Part shown: in pieces, positions 1-10,443 of the stretch | Numbering within the stretch: the first letter of the stretch is position 1 | Layout of the letters: the number at the start of each line of letters is the position of its first letter | Assembly (NCBI RefSeq): GCF_002104995.1 | Contig: NW_024468252.1 | Location: 434,001-498,000, forward strand | From: Linderina pennispora | Taxonomy: Eukaryota > Kickxellomycota > Kickxellomycetes > Kickxellales > Kickxellaceae | Direction: 5' to 3' | DNA length: 64,000 nucleotides | Position numbers and translations under genes: made by a program | The notes under the pieces: model-generated | Seen by the model: only the letters and a program-made list of their open reading frames with translations | Told to the model about the DNA's origin: nothing | The model's database searches: none

Positions 1-192
1 GCACACGTGCATGACGGGATAAAAGCTGGCTCCCACGGCACTGCTTCCTCGATGGCCATAGGGTTAGACGTTACGTCTCCAGGACCTTCTGTGCATTTTT
101 GTTTTATCCAGATACGTGTCTCAGTAAGGAAGACGTGTGTCGCTGCAATACCCAGGGGACAGCACAGCCCTCATCCAGCGCTACAGAACAAG

Positions 193-199
193 TATAAAA
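193..199 (+). promoter_or_regulatory. TATA box of the F-box gene
   Basis: A TATAAAA element lies 74 bp upstream of the F-box ATG, followed by a C/T-rich stretch with CCTCC and CCAATCC just before the start. This spacing suits a short 5' leader. Seen directly; the transcription start is inferred. Confidence 0.5.
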
Positions 200-266
200 A
201 CCCAAGTGGTCGCCATGGCGTACACTGGAATCATCCAATCCTCCTCCGCTCCAATCCCTCCCAAAG

Positions 267-1997
267 ATGCCTACTCACACCCTTAACGAGCTGCCTGCCA
301 ACATTCTTACCAGAATAATAGCTTTCTTGTGCCACGACATAACCCACGAGCATGCTGTCCTCGCTGATTACTGGGAGGCAATGCGCATCGCCACCGTCTG
401 CCGCCACTGGAAGTCTTGTATGCCACCACATGCCTATCGGTTTGTTTTTGTCCAGCGAACGATTATACGCACCCATCCTGAGCAGCGCAGCAAGGATGTC
501 AGGCAGGTAGTGTGGGTTTCCAACATCACATCGCTCCTCTGTCAGCAAAACCCACACTTGCCAACCATTCTGCGTGTCATCATGAGCGACGACTACACTG
601 GACCCCTCCGACTCACAACCGCACTTGGTGCCCTTGGTCTCACATCACCACCCTGGGATAGGCTGAGCACGATCCAATTTTATGGCAAAGGCATTTTAAG
701 GTCGGGAACAGACAGCCGCACTTTGGACATGCAGAAAGATGCCAATGCCTTTTTCGATTTCATTCGGCACAGCTACCAAACCCTGAAAGCAATTGGGCTA
801 CATGCAGCTATTCCCCCGCACACCGATGATACTCTGGAAACTCCTCCCTCTCCTACTACACCCGAACCATTCAACTATACCATATCACCACACTACCAGA
901 CGCTACTCTCGAGATTTGCTCGCCGGCTTTCCTCTCTCCAGTGCTTCCAGCCAATGACTTTGACATTCCACGCGCCAGCAACTCTTATGCTGGCTTCACT
1001 TGAGCTTGACGAGAGCTGCTTCCGGGTTCTTGCACCTGAGGTATACTTTGAGTGTTTGAATCTTCGGAAGCTGAGACTGCTTAATATAGAGAACGAGGTG
1101 CCGGTGGGAATCTTTAAACATGGCTTCACTTGGACGGGTCCTCTCAGCCGACTCACTGAACTCCAGCTCCACTTTAAGAGCGGGTCTGATTCTCAGCAGC
1201 AAACCCTGGCCCTTCCTGCCCATCTCTTGCGCACATTTCCAAAACTCTCAAAGCTGCTGGTTAGCCAATCCACCGGTGTGTATCGGGATGCATACTCCTC
1301 ATTCCAAAACGCGCCGCTGAGGCTGCTGCAGATCAACGAGAACTACCGTAAACTCGCCCAAATCGACACTGTCATTATTCGCAACATTAGCTGCCTTCAC
1401 CTAAAGACTATTTTACCTGGTGGAGATAGCAAGGTGAATGATCCTGCACATTTTGTCACCCGGTTCTATCTAGCTGACTCCTCGGTTCGGAGAGCTCTAC
1501 TTCAGACCATGGTGCCCTTTCCAACACGCCTTTTCTGGCAGAGCCTCGTATGTCTTTCGTTGGACACAGACATCGCGCCAATGACACTCATCAAACAGCT
1601 GCTGGGACAGTTGGTCCTACTGAAATACCTCCGAATTTCATGCACGACAATGGACCCAGGTGATAGGGATTCCTACTACTGGAGAGAGAGCTACATGTCG
1701 GAGGATACTTGCGACGCTATTCCACCAACTGGTCATGACGCTATCCGGCTGGACGATCTACAGACTTCGAGCGACATCCGGACAACGAGCAAGAGCTTGC
1801 AGGTTTTCGGCATGCGTGCCACAGGCTATTTCGATGAAGCAGCCATATCTAGATTGCTTCTCTCTCTTCCGGCACTCCAGCAACTTGCCGTGGATACTGA
1901 GCATGCCGATGAAATCCGAAGCAATATAGAACGGATACAGTCGGATGTTGTTGTATGCGAGTACTCAGAGATCAGCCGCTACTTTAGACTCTACTAG
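267..1997 (+). CDS. F-box-like / leucine-rich repeat protein
   Basis: An uninterrupted 576-residue protein. The N-terminus (about residues 5-55) reads like an F-box: L-x-E-L-P-x-x-I-L followed by a hydrophobic helix and a W/C-rich C-R-H-W-K segment, as in F-box proteins that bind Skp1 in SCF ubiquitin ligases. The rest contains many leucine-rich segments (for example around residues 250-340 and 540-560) that could form an irregular LRR-like substrate-binding region. The ATG is the first in frame and lies 74 bp after a TATA box. No substrate can be predicted. F-box-like families with weak LRRs are often expanded in fungi, so this may be one of many paralogues. F-box call moderate, LRR call weak. 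Confidence 0.75.
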   Translation: MPTHTLNELPANILTRIIAFLCHDITHEHAVLADYWEAMRIATVCRHWKSCMPPHAYRFVFVQRTIIRTHPEQRSKDVRQVVWVSNITSLLCQQNPHLPTILRVIMSDDYTGPLRLTTALGALGLTSPPWDRLSTIQFYGKGILRSGTDSRTLDMQKDANAFFDFIRHSYQTLKAIGLHAAIPPHTDDTLETPPSPTTPEPFNYTISPHYQTLLSRFARRLSSLQCFQPMTLTFHAPATLMLASLELDESCFRVLAPEVYFECLNLRKLRLLNIENEVPVGIFKHGFTWTGPLSRLTELQLHFKSGSDSQQQTLALPAHLLRTFPKLSKLLVSQSTGVYRDAYSSFQNAPLRLLQINENYRKLAQIDTVIIRNISCLHLKTILPGGDSKVNDPAHFVTRFYLADSSVRRALLQTMVPFPTRLFWQSLVCLSLDTDIAPMTLIKQLLGQLVLLKYLRISCTTMDPGDRDSYYWRESYMSEDTCDAIPPTGHDAIRLDDLQTSSDIRTTSKSLQVFGMRATGYFDEAAISRLLLSLPALQQLAVDTEHADEIRSNIERIQSDVVVCEYSEISRYFRLY

Positions 1998-2295
1998 TGG
2001 CCTTAAACATGTGTGCTGTGCTCTCTTGCCCATTTCTGAGGGGGAGCACTACGAACAAAGGTTGAGCAAAGAGCTGCCAGTGCGTAGAGGACGCAATTAA
2101 TTCTGTGAAGGGGAAAGCAAAAGCGACTACTGCGCTGGTCCACTGGGATCAACTGCCATTCAAGGCATTGCAGTAAAAAAGCAATCCACATACAAAAGAG
2201 ACCAAGAATTCTGCTCTAGGGGTGGATTCAGCATAGCGATGTTGGGTTGGGCGATCCTGCTGGTCGCAGGTTGCCAAAAAGGGAGTGCAAAAAGC

Positions 2296-2378
2296 TGAGA
2301 AGAGTGGGATTCGAACCCACGCCAGTGATACTGACTGCGACCTGAACGCAGCGCCTTAGACCGCTCGGCCATCTTCCC
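2296..2378 (-). tRNA. tRNA-Leu (anticodon CAG)
   Basis: Read on the minus strand it folds as a class II tRNA. The acceptor GGGAAGA pairs with TCTTCTC (one G-U), with discriminator A. The D arm is normal. The anticodon stem CTGCG/CGCAG encloses the loop TTCAGGT, giving anticodon CAG. The variable arm is long, as expected for leucine. The T arm is GTGGG-TTCGAAT-CCCAC. There is no intron. A T-rich run is not obvious immediately downstream. Confidence 0.93.
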
Positions 2379-3815
2379 AATCGGCTTGCTGAGTCCTTAG
2401 AAAATGGAGCACTGATAAAATGAAAGGCAAGATGTTGAAGTTGATTGCCGATAGTCTCTCTCAGTACACATGCTGTCATCTAGATGACTGTTGATGCACA
2501 GCAGGTAGCATGGGGCATTATTAGAAGCAAGGGTGTGTGGTGGTGCAGCCAAGCGAGTCGACGTGTTTGTCATGTTCGCCAGCTGGCTTATCTTTCCAAA
2601 GCCTCTGCGGAATCGACGGCAGACAATGGGCTGATGCTTATCACGACGCGTTGCATCTCCACTATGCTTGATATAGGCACCTTATCTCGTGCTGCACAAA
2701 GCCTCTATTCACGTGGAGGATGCTGGGCGGCTTGCTCAGAAGAAAACCGCCAGTGAGCCACAGCTACCTGGTGTCGTCGGTGCTACACTGCTGTCTCTCC
2801 AGCAGAAATGACCCAGGGGCCACATGCACATGTGCGTATACTCGTGCCAACTCCACCTAAATGTCAGCAGACCAGGTCGTGGTGAAAATAGCCATAAAAG
2901 CCCTGGACCACGCACCTGTTCTGAGCTGGTCCGACGCAGAAAGAGCTTGTTCTCGCAAAGCGACCCCGGCCACCGGGCCAAATAGCAATAATGCACTTTT
3001 TGGTAACGCCTAATGCGCATCAGGCGAGCAGCGAGGAGTGCTGGTCAGCGGCAAACTGGCACTCCGAACAGTGATGCATGGCTTGCATGCAGCTCCATCA
3101 TCCATCACCGCAGCTACACATTGTCTGGCAGCAACGGCGTCCCAAGGAAAAGCCAAATTTGGCATGCGCAGCACCCCGGCCAGCCAATGACCGCCGCTGC
3201 AGGTGCAGCAGTGTGGGAGCCCGGCGAAGCGCTGAAAAGGGGGCAACGTGTTTCATGATTTTCGCGTTCTATTCGGCCTGCTGGGCAGCCCACCAAGAGA
3301 AAGCCTGCCCAGACGATATAAAAGGGTCGGTGTCTGGCGCTATTTTCGCCCTCCATCTCATCCCTCAAGACACAAAGCACATTCTTGTTCAAACCATCTC
3401 CTTCCTTGCATCTACCAACAACTGCCCAGCAATCTTTGTCGGTGTCCATGTCGCTACTGCCTGACAGGATGGTGTCTGACATGTCGAATGTGCGATTGTG
3501 TGCTCGAGTGCAGACGCTGCCAAGGTGTCCAGTCACACGCTCTACACTATATCGCCAAAGTAGCATTTGGCAAACATGCACAGCGCCTGCCTGGTGAGTA
3601 GCATCGCGGACCTGTAATACCAGTACATATCTTCATTAACACTCATGTAAATACAACAAATACACCTATTAATGATTGCCACACAGCCTGAATAACGACA
3701 TAGACATTTTTTTTTACTTGTCCATGATACTTTTGAATTAAACAGTGTAGACGAAACAAATACTTGGCTTGGCCACCCCGATATTGTGAAGAACACAATA
3801 GATAGCTGTTTTCAT
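2379..3815. other. Intergenic spacer, no supported gene
   Basis: About 1.4 kb between the tRNA and the GPI-type gene. It holds a TATAAAA at 3318-3324 and a C/T-rich segment after it (about 3350-3420), and a CATAAAAG element near 2892. A promoter for a short plus-strand transcript is therefore possible, but the open frames here (up to about 155 codons on either strand) have no recognisable motif. I call no gene. Confidence 0.4.
3318..3324 (+). promoter_or_regulatory. Orphan TATA-box-like element
   Basis: TATAAAA followed by GGG and then a pyrimidine-rich stretch, the layout seen before other genes in this window. The only plus-strand frames downstream are short (70 codons from 3385; an inner ATG at 3448) and unrecognised, so its target is unknown. 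Confidence 0.25.
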
Positions 3816-4409
3816 TCAGAAGAATCCGGCCACAACAACCACAGCGGCAGCCACCATGGCAGCCGGAACAGCCTTGCCTGCACCATTTCCTGACATACTC
3901 TTCAGCTTCGACTGATCAAGCGAGTCTTCATCACCGCCCAGGCTGCCCTGACTGGCATCAGCAGATGCATGGGATCCGGCGCTCTTGCTCTTGTTCGAGC
4001 TTGCTGCCTGGGTGGCTTTCGGAGCATCGGTGGTGGGGCGCGATGCAGCAGTGACAGCATGGGTGGCGGGGTCAATCGAGATCTTGGGCGACTCCTTCTC
4101 CTGAGCGGTGGGCGTCGGAGCCACAAGCTCAGCGGTATCGACGGTGATCTGGACGGCGGGGGCGGTGTTCCTGGTGAAGCCGGGCACCAGCGATTCAAGG
4201 CCAGCGGGGATTGAAGCGGCGTCAGGTACGGTCTCCTGCTGGCGGGGTGCCGGCTGAGTGCGCGGGTTGTTTGGGTCGATAGGCGCCGGTGCCTGGGTGG
4301 GGGCGACAGGCGGCTTGGGTGGGACAGGCAGCTGGGCAAGAATGTTTGCATCGAATTCGGCGTAGGCTGTTGAGATGAGGGCAGCGAGAACAAGAGTAAG
4401 GCGGTTCAT
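3816..4409 (-). CDS. Small secreted, GPI-type cell-surface protein
   Basis: A 197-residue protein with three clear parts. First is a cleavable signal peptide (residues 1-17, ending A-Y-A). A long low-complexity body rich in Pro, Ala, Ser and Thr follows, likely heavily O-glycosylated. The C-terminal stretch of about 18 small hydrophobic residues has no basic tail and is preceded by small residues (S-G-N-G), as expected of a GPI-anchor signal. There is no catalytic domain, so a structural or adhesin-like wall or membrane protein is the best guess. The frame is open throughout and the start is the only sensible ATG before the signal peptide. Confidence 0.72.
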   Translation of the reverse strand: MNRLTLVLAALISTAYAEFDANILAQLPVPPKPPVAPTQAPAPIDPNNPRTQPAPRQQETVPDAASIPAGLESLVPGFTRNTAPAVQITVDTAELVAPTPTAQEKESPKISIDPATHAVTAASRPTTDAPKATQAASSNKSKSAGSHASADASQGSLGGDEDSLDQSKLKSMSGNGAGKAVPAAMVAAAVVVVAGFF

Positions 4410-5075
4410 TTTACAGTATTCTCGTAGAAATGCGCGTGCAAATGTAGAGCCGTGGGGGTATGTTTATTGGAGAGAACAGGGAGGCAACGGAGCCAGGTGC
4501 AAAGGATGAAATGAAATAGGTGCCGGATATCAGTAGCAAACTGCCGGAATGGCTCGCATATGAATGTTTTTTGGAGGCAGGGAGGTGGCCTGAAACAAAC
4601 AGCAGTGGGCGAAGTGGACGTCAGGATGGGGACTGCGTTTCTTAGAGCGGGACCGCAAAAACAAAACTTCGATGGCCCAGGTGGGACAGTAGGCATTATG
4701 TGGAGGATTGTTTGCCGAACCACGCTTCTGCATGTTTACTACTGCGCCCTGAGCATGCTGCCCGTGCAGCGCCACACCAAGGCACTGGTGGTTGTTGTTT
4801 TGGCCAGAAAATCTAGAATTGCTCCATCCCACTCGCCTGAGGAAAGAATTGGACTACCAATGTGTCAACAAACGAAAGCCCGTCGAGTTACTCGCATTCT
4901 GCTAGCGACTGCGTGGGGAGGCTTGGATGCATGGCCGCATATTGGTATTCCCACTCCCCCTTTCGGCAGCCTCGTGGACAGTCATTCCGTGACGGGGGCA
5001 TCAGGGGTACGCGTCTAAAGGACTAAGGGCAGATAAACTTTTCAACAGAAGGTAAAAGAACAACAAGCGAATGGC
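4410..5075. other. Intergenic spacer
   Basis: About 670 bp upstream of the GPI-type gene and downstream of the universal stress protein gene; both lie on the minus strand. A plus-strand frame of 152 codons (4560-5018) has no motif and unlikely composition. I see nothing else supported. Confidence 0.4.
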
Positions 5076-5839
5076 TTAGTCAGAGCTCTCAGTCGGCCTC
5101 TTGGCGCCATTCGGCACGACAACCACCGGTATAGTGCTGTGGTGCAGGACATACTCTGCAACACTGCCCATCAGGAACCTCTTGACGGAGCCGCGGCCGT
5201 GGGTGCCCATGACGATCATGGTGGGCTTCTTGATATTGGAGCTTGCCACCAGGACCTCCTTTGGGTTGCCAATGAGGCAGATGCCCTTGACGACAAAGCC
5301 GTCCTTTTGTAGCCTCTCGGCATAGGGCGACAGGATCTCCCGGCACCGCTCCTTCGCCTCGTTGTCAATGGTAATGGTCTCGGGCTGGACAGGCTTGGAC
5401 AGGCGGTTGAATGGCCGGGCGAGCGAGCCCCCGATATTTTGAGACTTCCACGATTTTGACTCGGGCTGCACGTTCACCAAGACAACCTACAAAAGAAAGA
5501 TGAAGCGAGGGGTTGAGTGAGCGAAGCAAGCTTTAAAAATTCGGCAAATTCAGCGACCGAAATTTAGGTGGTTCTTACCAGGTCTTTTCTCCGGCGCAGC
5601 AGACGGTCCGCAGCCCAGTCGACGACAATGTCTGAGTTGGAGCCTTCGTCGATGGCAATAATGATGGCGCGGTCAAAGTCCGAGAAGGCCACGTCGTCCT
5701 TGTGGATCGGGACGACGGTCTTGTGGCGCTCGATCTTTGGCGCGCTGCGTGACAGGAGTATGGACAGATCGTCGGCCTCGTCCTCCATGTTGACGTCCTG
5801 GGGGGTTTTGCCCGGAATCGATAGACCTTGGCGGCTCAT
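5076..5839 (-). CDS. Universal stress protein (UspA family)
   Basis: Two exons give a 223-residue protein: 5579-5839 and 5076-5486, with a 92-nt intron (5487-5578) bounded by GTAAG and TTTGTAG. The join rebuilds the conserved R-R-K-D-L-V-V-L-V-N-V core strand. The Usp fold runs from about residue 55 (R-A-I-I-I-A-I-D) to the end. The nucleotide-binding motif G-x2-G-x9-G-S is complete in the C-terminal part (G-T-H-G ... M-G-S-V), followed by V-P-V-V-V-V, so this is an ATP-binding type. About 50 residues before the fold are polar and probably disordered. I chose the ATG at 5839; an upstream in-frame ATG would add 59 unlikely residues. The role is inferred as stress signalling; the partner is unknown. 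Confidence 0.88.
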
Positions 5840-7437
5840 GGCTGAAGAACAAAGACAAGGGGAGGTGTAGGGGATAGAACTGATAAAATAAAAAAAAGGA
5901 GTGAGAATCGCTGCAGCGGCATCTATGGCAGGTTTTCTCCGCCAGCGTGCTGACAAAAAAGCCAAGAGCCCCGAACCCCGAGTGGGCCGCAGATTCCGGA
6001 CAAGCGTAATCACTGCAGAGAGATCAGATCACGGAGTGTCCATGTGGTGGTGTGCACACGTATCATATGCACGTATGGCGAACGTGTAATGAACTTATGC
6101 GCTCCTGAGGTTCCCAGGATCATGCTTGTATATTTGTGGTACCTCAATTTCCGCTTGGTATATACAGTATGGTCAAGTACATGGTGCTGCAGGCGACTTT
6201 TTCTTCGCGTATACATGTTCAATCCCTGCACGCCATGGTGCGATGTTCAGCGCTCGCGACGTGAGGCTTGAAAGGGGTGAATGCCATAAATAGAGGGTGT
6301 CAAGACAGCAACAAGCGAGCCGAGGACAAAGGTTGGGCGCAGAAATTAAAGTCACACACAGTGTGTGGGTCATCTGTGCAATTAATTTAAGCACGCCTCC
6401 AATTTTCTCATTCAAATTGCGGGCTCGCCGGGGGCGCGGGCGAGGCTGATGTAGCGCCGGTGTTGGGCAGACGAACGAATCTGCCGTAGTCTGTCCACTC
6501 ATCAACAGAGTCCATCGCAAGGATTTGCCGGCACCCCTATGCCCAACGGAAAGATGTATCCAGTATACCGTTTGCAAGAATGGCTAAGGGAATCCGGTGG
6601 TGATCGGCCTTATGCGGTCTCTCAAAGTGGACTTGGGGTGCGGGTCAAGGCGGTATGTAAAGGGCAAGGGAGGGGAGTTTCAAACAACTTTCTTGGAATG
6701 CGTGCATGAAACGGGCAGACCCAATGGTGCAAGCGGCTATTGCCGATGGCGTCATTTCGTTGGCCGTGCTACTTTTTGGCTCTGGCAGCTGCAGCTGCAT
6801 GCCCAGCGTAAATTTCCCTGGCACGCTCATAGGAGACGACGAGGCAGGAGCGGGCCGGAATGGGAGGGGGTTAGCTCGGTGAAAGGGAAGATGGGATTTG
6901 ACTGGATGGAAAGTGGAATTCCTGGCTGTGAGTTTCTGCGTGAGCCGGCGCTGGGCTGGAAGGGAGCAGCAAGGAATTACACAGGAAAATGCGCATTTGC
7001 AGGCCAGCGCAGCCCGGAAAGGCAGCGGTACTAAGGAGGGGATTAACCGGTGCAGATAGCGAGGAAATCAAGCTTGGACTCCCCGCCGGCAGGCTCCTTT
7101 GCCAGCGAACACGCAGTGGGGGTTGCCATCTAATTCGCGCACCGAGTATTAGTCAGAAAACTTATATACTGGGCCCAGTGCTCCAATCGGGTGTTGACTT
7201 TTTCCAACCCTCTTGCTCTGGCCGCTTTTTCTTTTTCCACCCCCTCTGGCCTCCTCCCCAAATTTATCCTTTCTTTTTTTGCTCCCAACTCGGTTTTTTA
7301 TATTGCTCCTGACTGATTCTGTTTCACCTTTTTCGTGCTCTTTTCAAGGATACTATTTTCTCAGACGTTTCGTTGTAGCCCTGAGGAAATATCATCACTT
7401 TTTGGATTATATCTCTTATCGATTTTGAAGAGTCTAA
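5840..7437. other. Spacer and leader between usp and bZIP genes
   Basis: A 1.6-kb divergent intergenic region. From about 7190 to 7430 it is strongly pyrimidine-rich, which is probably the promoter and 5' leader of the bZIP gene. A CATAAATA element near 6285 is isolated. The open frames (for example 6597-7034 plus, 6173-6577 minus) show no recognisable domain and I do not call them. Confidence 0.4.
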
Positions 7438-8715
7438 ATGGCGGATTTGAGCGCTTGGAACCAGCTATTTCGCCTGAACCCGGATTCACCACAGACTCCA
7501 ATGCTTAGCAGTCAGGAGCTTCAGGACGAGCTTGCTCTGTGGAGCAATGCGCAGTTCAATTTTGAGCCAGTTAATGACGAGCCACAGGGCAAAGAGTCAC
7601 CAGTATCGAGCACTTCGTCTTCGGAGGCTCGCTCAAGCATTTCTAGCACCTCCAGCAACCAACCACAGCAGCTGCAGCCGCAAGTACAGCAGGCACAGCA
7701 GCAGAGCTGGGGATTTATGAGTCCTCAGCAGGAGCCACACACGCCGCACACAAGTAGCTCGCAGGGCAATGCACTCGGGTTCATGATGGGCGGGCAGGCT
7801 ACTGCCGACATCTTCAGTGCAATTGCGGGAGGGACCGCCTCGCAGCAACAGCAGCAGCAGCAGCAGCAGCACACTCAGTGGGCGCGGCTGTCGCAGGCGC
7901 AGGTCATGTACCCGCAGCAGGCACAGCAGCAGCAGCAGCCGATCATTGTCAACGGGGTGCCCATGATCCCGCTGGTTCCGCTGGCTCCTCAGCAGCCGCA
8001 GCCGCAGCAACCGATTACGATTTCTCCCTCAGCTACCACCACCACTGCTGCAGCTTCGTCTTCCTCGTCTTCCTCGTCTTCCTCCCACATGATTGCCATT
8101 GCCCCTGCGCCAAGTGCACCGACCTACCACCAGCCGGCGATTGCACCCAAGACCTCCTCCAGTACCGCCAATGGCGCTGCCAGCAGCAGTGCACAGACAG
8201 TGGTCTCGGCGGCAGCGGTGGCACCACCTCCGACGCAGCGCCGGTCATCGTCCAAGCCCAAGGCGGCAACGCCTCCGCAGGCTATCAGTGATGATGTGTC
8301 CAACAACGACGACGAAGAGGAGGGTGATGAGTCCCAGCGGCGGCGTGCGGCAGAAGAAGACAAGCGGCGGCGGAACACTGCGGCGTCTGCACGTTTCCGG
8401 ATCAAGAAAAAGATGAAGGAGCAGGCGCTTGAGCGGACTGCACGCGAGATGACGGTCAAGGCCGAGGCGCTGGAGAAGCGGGTGCAGGAGCTGGAGACAG
8501 AGACCAAATGGCTCAAGTCGCTGATCACGGAGAAGGACCCGAATGTGCTGAACAACGTCAGATGCCCGTGCCACCATCCGGCGGGAGTTGACTTCTCGGG
8601 CAACCTGGCTGTGCAGCACCACCAGCACCACCAGCACCACCACCAGCAGCACCACCACCTGAACATTGCGCCGGCGCCTGCCGACCAGCAGCTGTTCAAG
8701 AAGCCCCGCGTATGA
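7438..8715 (+). CDS. bZIP transcription factor, Cys-3/Zip1-like
   Basis: An intact 425-residue protein. The basic region is at about 308-330 (R-R-R-N-T-A-A-S-A-R-F-R-I-K-K-K) and is of the type found in Neurospora CYS-3 and related sulfur or stress regulators. A leucine zipper follows to about 364. The N-terminus has an L-x-D-E-L-A-L-W-S-N-A-Q-F-x-F element (about 28-42) that I know from related fungal bZIPs and take to be an activation or interaction motif. Between them lie Gln tracts (about 136-144), a Ser run (about 207-216) and acidic residues (about 291-299). A His/Gln tract (about 393-407) comes after the zipper. Sulfur control is inferred from the basic region only. Confidence 0.85.
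   Translation: MADLSAWNQLFRLNPDSPQTPMLSSQELQDELALWSNAQFNFEPVNDEPQGKESPVSSTSSSEARSSISSTSSNQPQQLQPQVQQAQQQSWGFMSPQQEPHTPHTSSSQGNALGFMMGGQATADIFSAIAGGTASQQQQQQQQQHTQWARLSQAQVMYPQQAQQQQQPIIVNGVPMIPLVPLAPQQPQPQQPITISPSATTTTAAASSSSSSSSSSHMIAIAPAPSAPTYHQPAIAPKTSSSTANGAASSSAQTVVSAAAVAPPPTQRRSSSKPKAATPPQAISDDVSNNDDEEEGDESQRRRAAEEDKRRRNTAASARFRIKKKMKEQALERTAREMTVKAEALEKRVQELETETKWLKSLITEKDPNVLNNVRCPCHHPAGVDFSGNLAVQHHQHHQHHHQQHHHLNIAPAPADQQLFKKPRV
7843..7871 (+). repeat. CAG/CAA microsatellite coding poly-Gln
   Basis: A near-pure CAG run in the bZIP reading frame, coding about nine glutamines. It may vary in length between strains. Confidence 0.8.
8614..8658 (+). repeat. CAC/CAG repeat coding His/Gln tract
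   Basis: An imperfect trinucleotide repeat after the bZIP leucine zipper, coding alternating His and Gln residues. It stays in frame with the gene. Confidence 0.75.
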
Positions 8716-9199
8716 ATATTATATTGAGGTATTTTCAGTACATTTTAGTAGCTCCGAGAAATTGACCTTGTTTTACCCACGAAGCCTTTGGGCAGCGGCG
8801 TTGCGTGCTGCTCTGCTCGGGGGTTTACGGTTCCCCTTATCATAAGGCGCCCTTCAGGTCAAGACCGAGCGGACAGACGGGAGTGCTGGGCCAGTCACAG
8901 CTCTCCAAAGCGAGCTGGCTAGGGCGATCCCAGGTACGCGTGCACAGCTTGGAAAGGGTTGGGCAGGCAGACAGGCAGACACCAGCACCTCACGCACCCC
9001 AACAATCCCCAGCCCCGGAGTTTGCCTAGCAGAGGGCAATAGATAAGGAGAAAGTCGAGAACAAGCAGACACCAGGCCTGCTGATAGAGAAATAGGCAGG
9101 GATAAAAATTCTCCTTTGCGAGCCTTTCTCCTCTTCTCCCCTTCTTCACCACTAGCATTCTCTTTTATACGCTCTTGAATAGCAGTTAGGATACACACC
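8716..9199. other. Spacer between bZIP and IDH2
   Basis: 484 bp holding the bZIP 3' end and the IDH2 promoter. A pyrimidine-rich stretch with TTTTATACGC near 9163 lies just upstream of the IDH2 start. I see no gene here. Confidence 0.4.
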
Positions 9200-10393
9200 A
9201 TGTTTAGCCTCACCCGTCGCGCTCTTACCAAGTCTCAGGTAAAGTATAGGGTGGCTGGAGGAATTCAGACGGAACTGTGAATCAGGGGAGCAGGCCAGCT
9301 AATATCCACAGAGTAGGCTCTCAGCATGGCCACCCGCACCATGGCGTCGCAGTCGGCCGTCGGCACATACGCCGGCGAGAAGAACGGCAGCGGCAACTAC
9401 ACGGTGACGATGATTCCCGGCGACGGCATCGGACCGGAGATCTCCAAGTCGGTGGAGCGCATCTTCTCTGCGGCGAAGGTGCCGATTGAGTGGGAGCACG
9501 TGGACGTGACGCCGGTGCTGCGCGACGGCAAGACGGTGATTCCTGACGAGGCACTGCACTCGATTCTGAAGACGAAGATTGCGCTCAAGGGCCCGCTGGC
9601 GACGCCTATCGGCAAGGGCCACGTGTCGCTGAACCTGACGCTGCGGCGGACGTTCAACCTGTACGCGAACGTGCGGCCGTGCAAGTCGGTGCCGGGCTTT
9701 GCGACCCACTACAGCGATGTCAACACGGTGCTGATCCGCGAGAACACCGAGGGCGAGTACTCGGGAATCGAGCACGAGGTGGTGGACGGAGTGATGCAGA
9801 GCATTAAGCTCATCACCAAGCCGGCGTCTGAGCGCGTCGCGCGGTTTGCGTTTGCCCATGCGGTGGCGACGGGACGGAACCACGTCACTGCAGTCCACAA
9901 GGCCAACATCATGAAGCTGTCTGACGGTCTGTTCCTGCAGGCATGCCAGGAGGTGGCGCGCGAGTTCCCGAATGTGCAGTTCGACGAGGTGCTGCTGGAC
10001 CGCGCGTGCCTGCAGATTGTGCAGGACCCGGCTCAGTACGCCAACACTGTCATGGTGATGCCGAACCTGTATGGTGACATTCTGTCCGACATGTGCGCTG
10101 GTCTGATCGGCGGTCTGGGCCTGACGCCGTCGGGCAACATTGGCCGTGACGCGTCGATCTTCGAGTCCGTCCACGGCACCGGCCCCGACATTGCCGGCCA
10201 GGACAAGGCCAACCCGACTGCGCTGCTGCTGTCGTCGTGCATGATGCTGCGTCACATGAACCTCAACAAGTTCGCCGATAGCATCGAGGGCGCTGCCCTG
10301 CAGACCATTGCCGAGGGCAAGGCCATCACCGCCGATCTGGGTGGCAAGGCCTCCAACACGCAGTTCACCGACGCCATCATCGCCAAGCTCTAA
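9200..10393 (+). CDS. IDH2: Isocitrate dehydrogenase [NAD], catalytic subunit, mitochondrial
   Basis: Catalyses isocitrate + NAD+ to 2-oxoglutarate + CO2 + NADH in the TCA cycle, as a hetero-oligomer with a regulatory subunit. Exon 1 (9200-9238) codes 13 residues of a basic mitochondrial presequence. A 78-nt intron (9239-9316, GTAAAG...GTAG with a GCTAAT branch-like site) leads into a 358-codon exon, 371 residues in all. Family signatures are complete: G-D-G-I-G-P-E-I near the N-terminus, the [13 protein letters not shown] active-site loop, H-K-A-N-I-M-K and N-L-Y-G-D-I-L-S-D. The segment S-I-F-E-S-V-H-G-T and [14 protein letters not shown] follows the catalytic (yeast Idh2, human IDH3A) type rather than the regulatory Idh1 type. 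The partner subunit gene is not in this window. Confidence 0.95.
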
Positions 10394-10443
10394 GCCAGTT
10401 TCTTTCTCTACATTTCTGTTCGTATTTCCAGCAAAAAAATCTA

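Noticed and set aside
5840-6013. N-terminal extension of the universal stress protein by 59 residues
   Set aside because: It would read through a sequence with leader-like composition, and the ATG at 5839 directly precedes the protein-like part.
8124-8699. 191-codon frame antisense to the bZIP gene, rich in Trp and Cys
   Set aside because: The W/C/S tracts are the complement of the CAC/CAG and TCG repeats in the bZIP coding sequence.
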